NCBI GenBank assembly: GCA_963853835.1
Contig: OY970827.1
Coordinates: forward strand, 79,873,234 to 79,937,233
Length of the DNA: 64,000 nt
Source of the DNA: Calendula officinalis
Taxonomy: Eukaryota; Streptophyta; Magnoliopsida; Asterales; Asteraceae
Direction: 5' to 3'
This document shows, piece after piece, positions 32,909 through 45,017 of the stretch (position 1 is the first letter of the stretch; every line of letters begins with the position of its first letter). Under the pieces are notes generated by a model that did no database searches, was not told the origin of the DNA, and saw only the letters and a program-made list of their open reading frames with translations. A program made the translations under genes and the position numbers.

Positions 32909-35900
32909 ATGGCTATAGCAGCACCGGGGCAGCTGAACACAACCGAATCCCCAACCTGGGGTTCCCGAAGTGTCGACTGTTTCGAGAAATTGGAGCAGAT
33001 TGGTGAAGGGACTTACGGGTCAGTTATCTGCTTAATCCATTTGATTCTTACAGCCTAACGTACCTTTATCAACTTCAATTTTGTCATTATTAATTAGTAA
33101 TTTGCTTATTGACACATTCAATTTGTATGCAATTGAAATTGAGCGGAACACAATAAATTCTCTTGGCCTAGAAGTTAAGCCAATTTGTTCTTTTTTTTCC
33201 TGCCACTGTACTAAAAGAATGTGATTTGGCCACTCTTCCCCAAATGCACATATGTGTTGACAGTTGCTCTGGAACCCCAATTGGAATAATGTTATTATTG
33301 GATTGGATAAGAGGTCAGTGAGCAGCCCTAGCTCCTATTCTGAGAAAACCTGATCATGTCATTGTGGTTACTTTCAATTATCACAACACCTTTTTAAGGA
33401 TGTTTGATGTTTCTCAAGAACAAAATAAAGGATATGAACAATTTTAAAGGGTTGTAAATGAAATAGTTATTGGTGCTTTGCTGTGTTTTACCTTAAATCA
33501 AATGAAAACAACATACAGATCATGGATGTAATTTGAAATTATATGGAGAAGAGGTAAAAAATAACATAAATGTTTATTTTGTAGACCTCTAATAGGGAGG
33601 ATTTGTATTTGGGCAAATGTATAGGGAGGTAGGTGCTTTCTCGTTTGTAGTGTAGTGACTCATAGGATATTTATAGGTCTGCATGCTTATGTTTGATTGA
33701 TTTTTCTGATTGATTCATGTTATTTGCATACTGTCACTACTCCAGTCAAGTGTATATGGCTAGGGAAATCAGAACAGGGGAAATTGTTGCTTTGAAGAAG
33801 ATTCGTATGGACAATGAGAGAGAGGGGGTACTTTGCTTTTCTTTCCTCTACACATATTCTTCAATCACAATCACAGATACTAAAACGGGCGGGTCGGGCC
33901 AGACCAAGAACCTTTTTTCTCCAAAGTTGCAACTTTTTCTAACTAATTAGTGTTTGCAGATAATAATCTATTTTCTTTACACGTGCAGTTTCCCATAACT
34001 GCCATACGTGAGATTAAAATTTTAAAAAAGCTGCATCATGAGAATGTAATAAAGCTTAAAGAGATTGTTACTTCTCCAGGTAACTCTGTAACTTTCTAAT
34101 TCTTGTTTATTTTATATGCAAAAAGTTAAATAAATAAATAAAATCAGAGATGATACCAATAATGACATTTAATATGCACTTGTAGGCCCAGAGAAAGATG
34201 AGCAAGGAAGGCCAGGCAAGTGATGTTTCATTTTTGAATTATGGATTAGATTTCAGGTATTTTGATTTAATTTGATTAGATATTATTATCTGCAGATGGT
34301 AATAAATATAAGGGTGGAATTTACATGGTTTTTGAGTATATGGACCATGACCTAACTGGGCTTGCTGATCGACCCGGGATGAGATTTTCTGTTCCACAGA
34401 TTAAGGTAGTACAAATGTTTTCTGTCTGTTGACTGTTGTGTTGACTTTGACTTTGAATTTGATTGACATGCTTGTGTTTCTTGAAGTGTTATATGAGGCA
34501 GCTTTTAACCGGGCTGCACTACTGTCATGTAAATCAAGTACTTCATCGTGACATCAAAGGTATTTGATTTATAAATCAAAAATGACAACAAGGAATATGA
34601 ATTTTGGGCCAAAAGTAGTTACCTGAAATATGAATGGTGCAGGTTCCAATCTTCTGATAGACAATGAAGGAAATTTAAAGCTAGCAGATTTTGGGCTGGC
34701 CCGTTCGTTTTCAAATGATCACAATGGCAATCTTACTAATCGTGTCATCACTTTATGGTATAGGTATTATATAATATATCTCCCTGCTTAATGTTCCAAA
34801 AGTCAAACATTTAAGTATAGAAAATTAAATCTAGTTAAATTTGGAGAAACATGTTGGGTCTATAATATTAAGAGTAAATTACACAAATGGTCCTTTAAGT
34901 TTGTAGTTTGTACCATGTTACATATTTGGTCCTTTAGTTTCATAAATTACATTGGTAGTCCTTATTTTTGAAACTGTTGACACTTTTGGTCATTTACCTA
35001 AACAAACGTTTATTTTTCCCGTCAAGTATGGTCACGTGTGATGCACGAGTGGTACATCTGTCCTTTTTCCTTTCCCTTCACCAATTTGAAACTCATAAAA
35101 ATTAAAAACCTGTCTGTTTGACAGGAAAAGTTAACGTACGTTTAGGTTAAGGACCAAACGTGTCAATAGTTTCAGAAATAAGGACTACCAGTGTGATTTA
35201 TGAAACTAAAGGACCAAATATGTAATATGGTACAAACCTAAAGGACCATTTGTGTTATTTACTTTAATATTAATATAGGACTTGAGTTATGTTGATAATT
35301 GAAATTTAACTGCATCATGACATGACATGATTTGATTAGACCGCCGGAGTTGCTGCTGGGGACCACCAAGTATGGGCCAGCTGTTGATATGTGGTCAGTT
35401 GGGTGTATTTTTGCTGAGCTTCTGCACGGGAAACCAATTTTTCCTGGAAAAGATGAGGCAAGTGAAATATTATTAATCATTTCTGTTGCTAGTTTTAATG
35501 TAAAATTGTAAATTAATTGTTTTGTTTTTTAAAATGTATAGCCGGAACAGCTAAGTAAAATATTTGAATTGTGTGGGGCCCCTGATGAGATAAATTGGCC
35601 CGGGGTTTCTAAGATTCCATGGTACAACAACTTTAAGCCCTCAAGGCCTTTGAAAAGGCGTCTTCGAGAAGTCTTCAGGCAGTATGTCATGTCAAATCAA
35701 CTCTTTTTTCATTAGTTAATATATTAATTAATTATATTAATTAATGTTGCTTCACATATGACGCCTTGTAGCTTTGATCGGCATGCTTTGGAGTTACTTG
35801 AGAAAATGCTCACTCTTGATCCTTCTCAGGTAATGATGCTTTGAGGTTTTTTAATTCTTTTTGAGTAAATTACTGTGGTATACCTGAATCTACGATTTTG

Positions 35901-36791
35901 TCTTTATATATTTTTTTTCACTTTTTCCCTTTCATTTTCATTTCTTATTTAATTTAATATCATTTTTCTCCTGCACCAAAAATCATTTAATATGCTGACT
36001 ATTGCTCTGATTATGTAGAGAATATCAGCCAAGGATGCACTTGATGCTGAGTATTTCTGGATCGATCCACTACCTTGTGATCCCAAGAGGTAATGGGTAT
36101 TTTTTTAATTAACGGGCCGGGTCACGTTGCTTCACGCAAAACACATCACAGCCCATTTTATTCTAAATTCAGTCCGCCAAATATGATTTCAACAATAATA
36201 TAATTTCTTGAATACTTTAATTTCTTTTTGTCCAGTTTACCAAAATACGAGGCTTCACACGAGTTCCAAACCAAGAAAAAGCGACAGCAACAGCGGCAAC
36301 ACGATGAAGCAGCAAAGCGTCAGAAACTACAACACCAACAACAACAGCAACACTCCCGAATACCGCCACCTATGCAACAGCAATCCGGTCAACCGCATGG
36401 TCAAATGAGAGCAAATGCACCAGTCCCTCAACTGGTTGCAGGCGGTGGTGGGCCACCCAGCCATCACTATGGCAAGGGTCGCGGTGGTCCATCTGCAGGG
36501 TCAAGCAGATACCCACAGGGTGGTGGTGGTAACAACCCTTCTGGCGGTTACAACCACCACCCAAATCGTGGTGGCGGGCCGTACCCGCCACCACAAGCGT
36601 ATGGGCGGGGTGGTGGTGGTGGTGGGAATAGTGGTTATGTGGTTCCACCGCCAAATTATTCTCAAGGCGGCGGTGGTGGTGGCGGCGGCGGCGGTGGTGG
36701 TTCGTACAGTGGGGTTGGCGGTCCTAGTGGTGGACGGGGGAATTCAATGGGAGGAAATCGTGGCCAACAGTATAATAATTGGCCACAGTAA
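32909..36791 (+). CDS. Cyclin-dependent kinase C (CDK9-type)
   Basis: Twelve exons: 32909-33018, 33746-33827, 33989-34079, 34186-34215, 34296-34405, 34487-34559, 34643-34763, 35340-35457, 35542-35681, 35772-35829, 36019-36089, 36236-36791, giving 519 residues. Glycine loop GEGTYG (32-37), Lys54, the CDKC cyclin-binding helix PITAIRE (66-72), HRDIKGSN, DFGLARSFSN, and RPPELLLG follow in order. The tail is Gln-rich, then Gly/Pro-rich with a run of 11-12 Gly. CDKC with cyclin T phosphorylates the RNA polymerase II C-terminal domain and affects elongation and splicing; this is family knowledge. Introns 4 and 8 start with GC instead of GT (ccag|gcaagt and gatgag|gcaagt); no nearby GT keeps the frame. 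Intron 7 contains a MULE-type MITE. Arabidopsis has two CDKC genes and I cannot assign this one to either. Confidence 0.95.
34873..35263. mobile_element. MULE-type palindromic MITE in CDKC intron 7
   Basis: The two halves are inverted copies: agtaaattacacaaatggtc at the left, gaccatttgtgttatttact at the right, with cccgtcaag near the centre. Taatatta lies on both sides (near 34863 and 35266), a likely 8-9 base target duplication. Confidence 0.8.
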
Positions 36792-37566
36792 AAGTTTGTT
36801 GGATTTTGGTTGGGAAAAAGAGAAAGAATGAGTTTTTGTATAAATCTCTTGGTATAAAGATACTCGAAAATAAGAGTATGGATTCAGTTAAAGACAAAAC
36901 AATTGCAGTTATTAACTTATTGTTCAAATTTGAATATCAATATATCTTGTTTTATGATTATATTTGAATGTACTAATGATGTTTAAATTATATATTACTA
37001 TAGTGTATTAAATGTCATGCTTCGGTCAGAGCATAGTTGTTGGATGTAGCAGAGTTTACAAGGACTTTCTTCTTTCAATTGGCTTGATAGGCATTATTAG
37101 GTTGTGCTTTTTGCATGGTTTTATTGTACTTTAGTGGTTTACCTAGACCAATGCCAATCGTTTGTCGTTCCCTCATCGGTTTGTGATGTTGTTTGGCACC
37201 CACATGTTGATATCTTGTCGGTTGCTTCTCATATCCAAATCATCGGTTATCTTACTAGTTGAGATAGAGTGAGAACCGAACCGAAACTAATAGAATCGAA
37301 ACCGAAAATTATGAATTTTTAGAACCGAACCGATTACATATTTTCGGTTCGATTCGATTCGGTTCAAATACTCACCCCTATGATATAGATTTTGTGACAG
37401 ATGGAACAAAACATATATATATAATTTAGAACACAAGTCAATAATGCACAAGTAGTTGTAGAATTGCAGTTGTAGCTTACCTAACAATAACATTACCACT
37501 CCTTTACATATGCATGTTTTTAAGCGAATTCCTAACTTAAGTATTCTCAATCGACACCACAAAACA
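36792..37566. other. CDKC 3' region and NHL upstream region
   Basis: The first 200 bases are probably CDKC 3' UTR. 37268-37380 is a fragment rich in gaaccgaaccg / ttcggttcg motifs that ends in actcacccct, a decayed hAT-like piece. A TATA-like catatatatataatt at 37410 precedes the NHL gene. Confidence 0.5.
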
Positions 37567-38286
37567 ATGGGAGACCGTACGATAAAGAAAATTCATCCGG
37601 TGGCAGACAAGAGTGTCGTTCGACCACCTCATGGATCATCAAGTCTCAGCCACCACCACCACCTAAGACCGCCACCGATACCACCACAACCGAAAAGGAA
37701 AATAGGTTTTACATGTTACAAATGCATATGTTGGTCACTTTGCACCTTGATCACTTTGATCATCATTCTTGGAGCCATTATTGGCATCCTTTACCTTGTA
37801 TTCAAACCAAAAATACCTAATTACTCCGTTGACCGCCTAACAATATCCCAACTAACCCTCAACCTTGATTTCTCCCTCTACGCAAGATTCAATGTCCAAA
37901 TAACCGCCACCAACCCAAACAAGAAAATCGGTATCTATTACCAAAAAGGGAGTCATATAAGTGTATGGTACAAGAACACAAACCTATGTCAAGGTTCAGT
38001 TCCCGTCTTCTATCAAGGCCACCAGAACAAAACCGTGCTAAATGTTGCGTTATCGGGACAAAACCAATATGGTCGGACGTTATTGGCGGCATTACAAGAA
38101 CAACAACAAACTGGCCGGATTCCATTGGACCTAAAAGTGGATGTTCCGGTGAAGATTGAAGTTGGAAAAATGAAGTTAAAGAAGGTGAGGATATTGGGGA
38201 AATGCATGTTGATTGTTGATAGTCTTTCTGCAAATAACAAGATTAGCATCAAAGCAACTAGTTGCAAGTTTAGGCTCAAATTATGA
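37567..38286 (+). CDS. NDR1/HIN1-like (NHL, LEA-2 domain) membrane protein
   Basis: Single exon, 239 residues. The basic, Pro/His-rich N-terminus (HHHHLRPPPIPPQPKRK) is cytosolic; one membrane segment lies at about 53-79 (CICWSLCTLITLIIILGA); the LEA-2 domain follows (NYSVDRLTISQLTLN, ARFNVQITATNPNKKIGIYY). This is the NHL6/NHL13-like layout. NHL proteins sit in the plasma membrane and act in defence or stress signalling; role inferred. I chose the ATG at 37567 because its context (acaatggg) and the MGDR start fit the family, although an in-frame ATG at 37510 would add 19 residues. The C-terminus lacks an obvious GPI signal. Confidence 0.88.
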   Translation: MGDRTIKKIHPVADKSVVRPPHGSSSLSHHHHLRPPPIPPQPKRKIGFTCYKCICWSLCTLITLIIILGAIIGILYLVFKPKIPNYSVDRLTISQLTLNLDFSLYARFNVQITATNPNKKIGIYYQKGSHISVWYKNTNLCQGSVPVFYQGHQNKTVLNVALSGQNQYGRTLLAALQEQQQTGRIPLDLKVDVPVKIEVGKMKLKKVRILGKCMLIVDSLSANNKISIKATSCKFRLKL

Positions 38287-40649
38287 GACATATGTGATGC
38301 TTGTTTTATTGTGTTATTCTTGCATTATTCACACCGATTCGTTTTTCTTTCTCAAACTTGTTTTCTTGTTTGGTTTTTATTTTTTCTTGTTTTTTTTTTC
38401 GTGATTCATTTGATAAAATAGATTAAAAAAACCATTATTTTATTTTTACTTTCTTTGATCGTTTACTCAAACTATCGGATTTACTTATCACTTTTACTTT
38501 CTTAATCATATTAATCGCATCATTTTCATTTCTTTTATTCAGATTGCATACCCACGTGGTTTCAAGTAATGTTAAATGTTCTATTTTTTATTGTTTTTAT
38601 TTTTTAAATATTAAGTAGTTGTAAAAACAGTTGAGAATAAAAAAGAAATGTAAAATTAAATAGTAAATCGCATTTCAGGTGATCGAAGGACCAAAGATGC
38701 AACAAAATCAAAACCACAAGAACCAAAATAGAAAAGGTATCGAAGAAGGATAAAACCACAATTTTTTAGCAAACTACGAGGACCATTATTATAATTTACT
38801 ATTAACACTTATTTTATTTTCAATAAGACCTCAAGACATGCATTAAAAATTTATACAATAATCAATAACCACCCCTTACATTTTAAGAATTAACCCACAC
38901 TAATAAAAGTATAAATCACAACTGTCTCTTTCATTAACAAAACTCTTTTAATTATACTGTTAAAAAGGTTGGCAAGGTGGAAATAGACTGCAAAGTTTAA
39001 TCATAACCCAACCTATTTATAAATAGGACCACCGTGCTAACCTGTTTAGATTCTAACTATTTCTGTTATTTGAAGGATAAAAGTCACAAAATTAGAGAGG
39101 AAATAGATAAAAAAAAATGAAATTAAACTAAAAATATCAACATAAAATCGTAGAATTAGAAGATGACATGAGCAAAATCTGTAACTTAAATGTGGTTATA
39201 ATTTTAATGTTATCAAGCTAGTTAACCCAACGAAGAAGGGAAAAGGTCTCTCAATCCTTCTGGAAAGAAACCATAAAATTGATTAATACCATCTTCATCA
39301 TCTCCAACGCATGAAACCCCAAATTGAACATGAATTTGAAACCCTAGCGATTTTCTCTGTCTGGCGATTCATCAGCACGTTCAATCATCGGCCTTTCTTT
39401 AAACGGTTGCTTCTGCATCTAATTAGCGGCGTTCAACCACTCGGCGTTATATAGATTCATCAGGTTTGAGCAATTATTTGAGAAGATTCGTATTGTTTCA
39501 CCAAATATCTTAATTGCCGCTATGATTTGTTCAAAAAGGTTCAAACCTGAACTTTTTTTAAAGCTTTTAGATGCTGGCGTCTGGATCGTTTCTCCTTGTG
39601 ATTGCTTAGTATAATTGTTCTTAATTGATTGAGTGATTCCATACATATATGTTATTAATGTTGACACCAATTTATGACTAACTAGGATGGCTTAGGTCTT
39701 TTCAAAGGTATCATAGGAGCCTTTAGATCTAATGGCTGGCAGTAAGTTTCCCTCCATTTTCAGTCTTCTAAAACAAGTGTTTATATATAGATTCTGTTCT
39801 TTTAGTTTGTATGTTTGTCCTGCCCTATTCTTTGTAAGCTATGAACCCAACTTTGATAGGGCTCATTTGTTGGGTCAAACACCTAGATGACCCTTATTTA
39901 GGGCATGTTTGGGAAAGCTTATCTAAAGTGCTTATAAACTTATTAGCTTATATAAGCTTATATTTGTAACATTAAGCTAATATTTTCATCATTCTTAACT
40001 AAGTAAAATACCTAGTACATGTTTGCTTCTCTGTTAGCACTGTTAGGTTGCATTCTTTATTATATGTTTTATTTCAAGTATATCTCATAGGTACTCTTTT
40101 TGCTTCCACGAAAAAATGTCTAGCTAATGAATCCTGTTTATCCAAAATAACCTCTAGTTACCAAATTTTATAATAACTTGTATAAAATAGCCAATTAGGA
40201 CAAACACAACTTCACCCTAGTAGATGTTGTTTACTGGAGCATGATATAAGTATACAATGTCAAATACTCAACTTTGAAACAAGGATTCTTAAATTTAAAT
40301 TTTCCTCTCTCTTAATTCTTACTACAGTTGGACCTGATAATGTAAGGTTCTAGAGAAAGTCATTACATTTACATATGGGGCATGTTTGGCCTTACAATTT
40401 ATGTGACCGACATCTGTATGCTAACTTGGATATATTTACATTTTGTGAACACATATATGTATACACTTAGAAATATACGCATACGTATAACTTAAATATT
40501 TATAGATAGCAATTTGTAGAATTTTATTTTTCTTCGTGTATCACCCTCAACATATTTAAGATTTGTTGTATACCATCATATATGTTATATGTACTTAAGT
40601 TATATCATAAGAGCATTTGATAATGAATGTGTATTGTTTGCTAGCAGCT
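38287..40649. other. Intergenic DNA and probable 5' leader of the hydrolase gene
   Basis: 38287-39200 shows AT-rich sequence without coding signals. About 39230-39480 is likely an untranslated leader region (CT-rich, with gaaaccctagcga). Agtaagttt at 39740 and ctagcag at 40641-40647 could bound a 5' UTR intron. 39895-40010 contains gcatgtttgggaaagc and repeated agctta motifs typical of a decayed MITE. Confidence 0.4.
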
Positions 40650-40915
40650 ATGGATGCTACAAACACCAACACTAACACAGACGGATCAAGAATTCAACTT
40701 ACGGTATTCTTCTCATTTCATTAAAATAAAATAATTTATGGTATTTACTAAAATAAAAATACTTCTTTTTTATTCAGGTAAACAACAACATGAGGAACGG
40801 GCCTCCTCTATTTCCTTCTGTACCAGCTTTAAATGGAGCTGCATCTTATCTTGCTGAGACAACTTCTTATCTCACCAGTTGTTTCCCTCTTCCTTCTGGT
40901 CTCTCTTTCACACAC

Positions 40916-40948
<33 letters not shown>

Positions 40949-41562
40949 TATTATTTTTTTTTTATGGTTTGAAAGGTGATTAAGTTAATTATATCTTGTC
41001 CTTTGAACAGACAGTGCATCTGATGGGCAGGGAATGGTGACAATGGAAGAACTGAAAGAACCTTTGTTGAGTAATAAATCGCCACCTGTTCGTGATGAAA
41101 TAACAAGGAACTCACAACAAGATTTATTTCAAAATGATGTGCAATCTCATCAGCCCACTCAAACTGGGATTTCCATGTTTCAAGGGTAAGTAATCATAAC
41201 CTCACCTCCTATGTTCTGTTCTATTAAAACATTTTTTTTTTATTTTAGTTTGTGACCTTATTTAGATAAAGTATTATTTTATTCAGTCTTATTGAACGGG
41301 TTCGGAAGACGGTTCATGGGTCATCTGATGATATTGGATGGCTACAACGTGCTCCAGATATGCCTCCCATTGAAGATGGGACAGAACGCTTTAATAATAT
41401 TCTTGACAACATCAGGTACAGTACAATCCACCTACTATTTTAATAGTATATTTGCTATACAAATACAATATTGATTTTGTTATTTTTCCCTGTAACAGCC
41501 ATGGTATACATGTTTTGCCAAATTCTGTGGTTTATCTCTTGGTTCCAGGTAATCTGTACACT

Positions 41563-41636
<74 letters not shown>

Positions 41637-43909
41637 AAATCCCAGATCACTTAAACTTAAATTGTTGCAAATTCTTAGAAATTGGAATTTCATTTAGATA
41701 ATAGAATCAGAACACATCAAATATATAGAATAAACGAATGAAAGATGGATTAATCGACGAACCCTAAACCCTATTTATAGACTTCTAGGCGAGAATCCAT
41801 TCCTAGTTAAACTCTAATTCCTATTCAAGTATTCATTATCTATATATAACACCAGAAACCTATCTACTAATGAATAGGACTTTTCTAATAATAACAGTAA
41901 TGAACAAGTACTTGTCTACTTATATAATAATATACTAATAAAATTGTGTCAGAATCATGATTTTAGGTTGTACAAAATCTGATTATTTATATTGGATTTC
42001 TGTAATGGCTGGCATGCAGGTCTTTTTAGCAACCATGGACCACTTTATTTTACTGCTACAAAGGCAACTTTCTTAAAAATGGGATTAACATGTCACATTG
42101 CAAAGATTCACAGCGAGGTATATATTTATTATTATTATTTATTATATACCAATTAGTTTTGGGTGGTATTGAAGTTTAATATTCAACATTTTTAGGCATC
42201 AGTTGAGAAGAATGCCAGAATATTAAAAGAATACATTGAAGAGGTTTATTGGGGTTCTAAGAAACGGGTCTTGCTTTTGGGTCATAGTAAAGGGGGAGTG
42301 GATGCAGCTGCTGCTTTAGCAATGTATTGGCCCGAATTGAGAGATAAAGTTGCGGGCCTGGCTTTAGCACAAAGCCCGTATGGCGGTAGCCCCATAGCTT
42401 CAGATATTATGAGACAAGGGCAGATTGGGGATTATTTTAATGTCAGAAAACTTATGGAAATCTTGATATGTAAAGTCATAAAGGTACACCCTCTTTCTCT
42501 TTTTCAATGTTGAGCATATATTGAATTACAATTCTAAAGATTTTCTTGATAGAATCTGTTCCTAATTATGGAAACTTGAAGAAAAAGAAGAATATTCCAT
42601 GTGCTGTTTAGATCTATGATAAGATCTGATCACGTACATATGTAGGAATAGAAACCAATCCTGATTAGTATCTAATTCCTATTTATTTTATCCTAATATC
42701 TCTTGTGGATTATATAATCATTAAACTAATACTAATAATTATCTAGAAACAAGATATCTACTAATTCCAACACTAATAAAACTCTAGTTTCCAACGGGCG
42801 GGTTGTACGGGTTTAGTAATGGAACAGGTCCGACTGGGTTGACATGAGACACTTTTATCCCAAAAAACTACATTTTTTTTAAATAATTAATGTTAATTGT
42901 GATTACATACACTGATTACTGATATTATTTCAATAATGAAGAAAATTACTTTCAGACCGTTTGACTTGTTCAGCGTATTTGACCAATTTTCTTTTTACCC
43001 TAATCGAACCATTTATAAGCAAAATGGAGTAAATTACACAAATGGTCCTTTAGGTTTGTACCATATTACATATTTGTTCCTTTAGTTTCATAAATTACAC
43101 TGGTGGTCCTTATTTCTGAAACTATTCACATGGTTGGTCCTTTACCTAAACAAACGTTAACTTTTCCCGTCAAGTATGGTCAGGCGTAATGCACGAGGGG
43201 TAAATATGTCCTTTTCCCCTTCCCTTCACCAATTTGAAACCCATTAAAACCTGTGTAAAGGACCAAACGTGTGAATAGTTTCAGAAATAAGGACTATCAG
43301 TGTAATTTATGAAACTAAATGACCAAATATGTATGTAATATGGTACAAACCTAAATGGGTTGAAATTGCAAGCTTCAAGGATTTGGTAAAATCATGGTTG
43401 TAGACATTTGAACTGTTATTTTGAAGGGAGACTTACAATCACTAGAAGATCTAACATACGAGAAACGAAAAGAATTCCTAAAAAAGCACCACTTACCCAA
43501 AGACCTCCCAGTAGTCTCCTTCCACACAGAGGCCAACATCTCTCCAACAGTTTTAGCGACACTTTCTCGTGTCGCGCAAGCCGAGCTCCCTTCATTTGCC
43601 CAAAACTCAACCGCCACTGTCCTACCCGTTGTGGTCCCACTTGGAGCCACATTAGCCGCCTGTGCCCAACTGCTCCTAACCAGATATGGTGAAAAGAGTG
43701 ATGGTCTGGTGACATGTAGGGATGCAGAGGTCCCTGGCTCGGTGGTGGTGCACCCCAAGAGGAAACTTGACCATGCTTGGATGGTTTACTCTTCTACAAA
43801 TGATGACCCTTTGGAACCAGATGCTTCTATGGTTTGTGAGGCTTTGTTGACTTTGGTTGTTGAAGTTGGACTTAGGAAGAAACATTATCTTAGTGTTAAA
43901 CAGGAGTGA
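40650..43909 (+). CDS. Alpha/beta-hydrolase superfamily protein (lipase-like)
   Basis: Eight coding exons: 40650-40703, 40778-40898, 41011-41185, 41287-41415, 41499-41548, 42020-42117, 42196-42483, 43427-43909, giving 465 residues. The first 110 residues are polar and probably disordered. The hydrolase core starts at the VVYLLVPGLFSNHGPLYF strand-loop, followed by the nucleophile elbow LGHSKGG with Ser240, LAQSPYGGSP, and a late Asp/His-containing segment (KLDHAWMVYSS) that may complete the triad. This matches an uncharacterised plant family annotated only as alpha/beta-hydrolase; the substrate is unknown. No signal peptide or membrane segment is obvious. Intron 5 contains a long TA microsatellite and intron 7 a MULE-type MITE. 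Splice phases fit and the exon sum is a multiple of three. The start codon is the first in-frame ATG after a likely leader intron and is the least certain part. Confidence 0.85.
40917..40954. repeat. (TTA)n microsatellite in hydrolase intron 2
   Basis: About a dozen TTA units, then a T run. Confidence 0.9.
41565..41632. repeat. (TA)n microsatellite in hydrolase intron 5
   Basis: Uninterrupted TA dinucleotides over about 68 bases; likely polymorphic and able to extrude as a cruciform. Confidence 0.95.
43027..43356. mobile_element. MULE-type MITE in hydrolase intron 7 (right end truncated)
   Basis: Same family as 34873-35263: starts agtaaattacacaaatggtc and has the inverted second half, but stops after ggtacaaacctaaatgg, missing about 20 terminal bases. 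The 3' splice site of the intron is about 70 bases further. Confidence 0.75.
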
Positions 43910-45017
43910 CTTGTGTTACTCTTTTTGTTACTTGTACATCAAAGGAAATTATGTAAATTAGTGTAACGTCGGTTATTTTTTAAATATGTATTGAATAACA
44001 TTAACGTACTCTATTCCTACTATTTTAGAACTTGTATTAGATACGTTTTTTATGTCGAAATAGAATTTTTTTGTACATAATTTGAGACTTACTATAGGTA
44101 TGTCAGAAGAACTCATTATATTAATATAATTTATTATTATTATTGTTGGTCCAACAAACTTAAAAATTACTTCCTGTGTCTTATAAAAAAGTTTTCATTT
44201 TTTTTGAACATAAGTTTTTAGGAAAAAAAATTAGTGGTGAGATCATTGGTAATAATTTTGATTAAAATAGAGAAGATAGTAAGTAGTGGAGTCATTTGTA
44301 GTAACATTATTTTATTAAGTGAACTTTTTAAATTTGAGAAATGAGTATTTTTTATTGGACAAAAAGTGAGAGAGAAATGAGAAATTTTTTGTAGGATGAA
44401 GGGAGTAATAAATAATAAAATGAATTTAGAGCACACCACAATATTTAAAAGTACAAAGCAATAAAAAGTGTATTCTAACTAGGTGATACTAATTTCTAAC
44501 CACTAACATATGTAATATTTGCCGGTTCAAAAAAAAAAAAAAAAAAAAAAAGAAAAAAGAAACACCATATTTAAAATGATTAAGATCACATTGATTAAAA
44601 TCTTAATACATTAGAGATTGCGGAATGCAAGTCAAAAGTTGTTTAATTAGAAATATTATGAGTTATGCATTTCGTGTTATTAATATTAGAGTTGAGTCTT
44701 TGATGCATTATATTGTATGAATGAATGTTGGTGTTTTGTGTTATTTGGGAACGGGTCAAAAGCTGGGAAGACACAAGTTGGAAAACAACCTCTAACGAAC
44801 CCTGCTGCCGAGCATATGTTGTTATACCAAAAACCCAAAGCATATGAACCTTTCAAATCTTTCCAAAGTCAATAAAAACATACAATCGGAAAGCAAAAGT
44901 GCATACCTAACTACATACGTACACATATGATATATATACACATTCATTTTTGTGGAAGTGGATCCGGTGAGGACTCAAAAAACAATGAGGACTCGCGAGG
45001 ACACCTCAAAAAAATTG
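43910..45017. other. Hydrolase 3' region and repeats up to the inverted duplication
   Basis: Contains probable hydrolase 3' UTR, a Stowaway-like piece (about 44168-44406, acttcctgtgtcttat...gatgaagggagta), a 5'-truncated SINE with an A-rich tail (44463-44552, same family as 721-888), and at 44957-45016 the left end of the GATCCGGTGAG element family. No gene was recognised. Confidence 0.5.
44957..45016. mobile_element. Truncated end of the GATCCGGTGAG element family
   Basis: Ggatccggtgaggactcaaa followed by ggactcgcgaggacacctc matches the left end of 31543-31886 for about 60 bases, then stops exactly where homology to the F-box gene upstream region begins. Confidence 0.6.

Noticed and set aside
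36370..36831. ORFs in other frames over the last CDKC exon
   Set aside because: His- or Val-rich translations are shadows of the Gly/Pro-rich CDKC tail.
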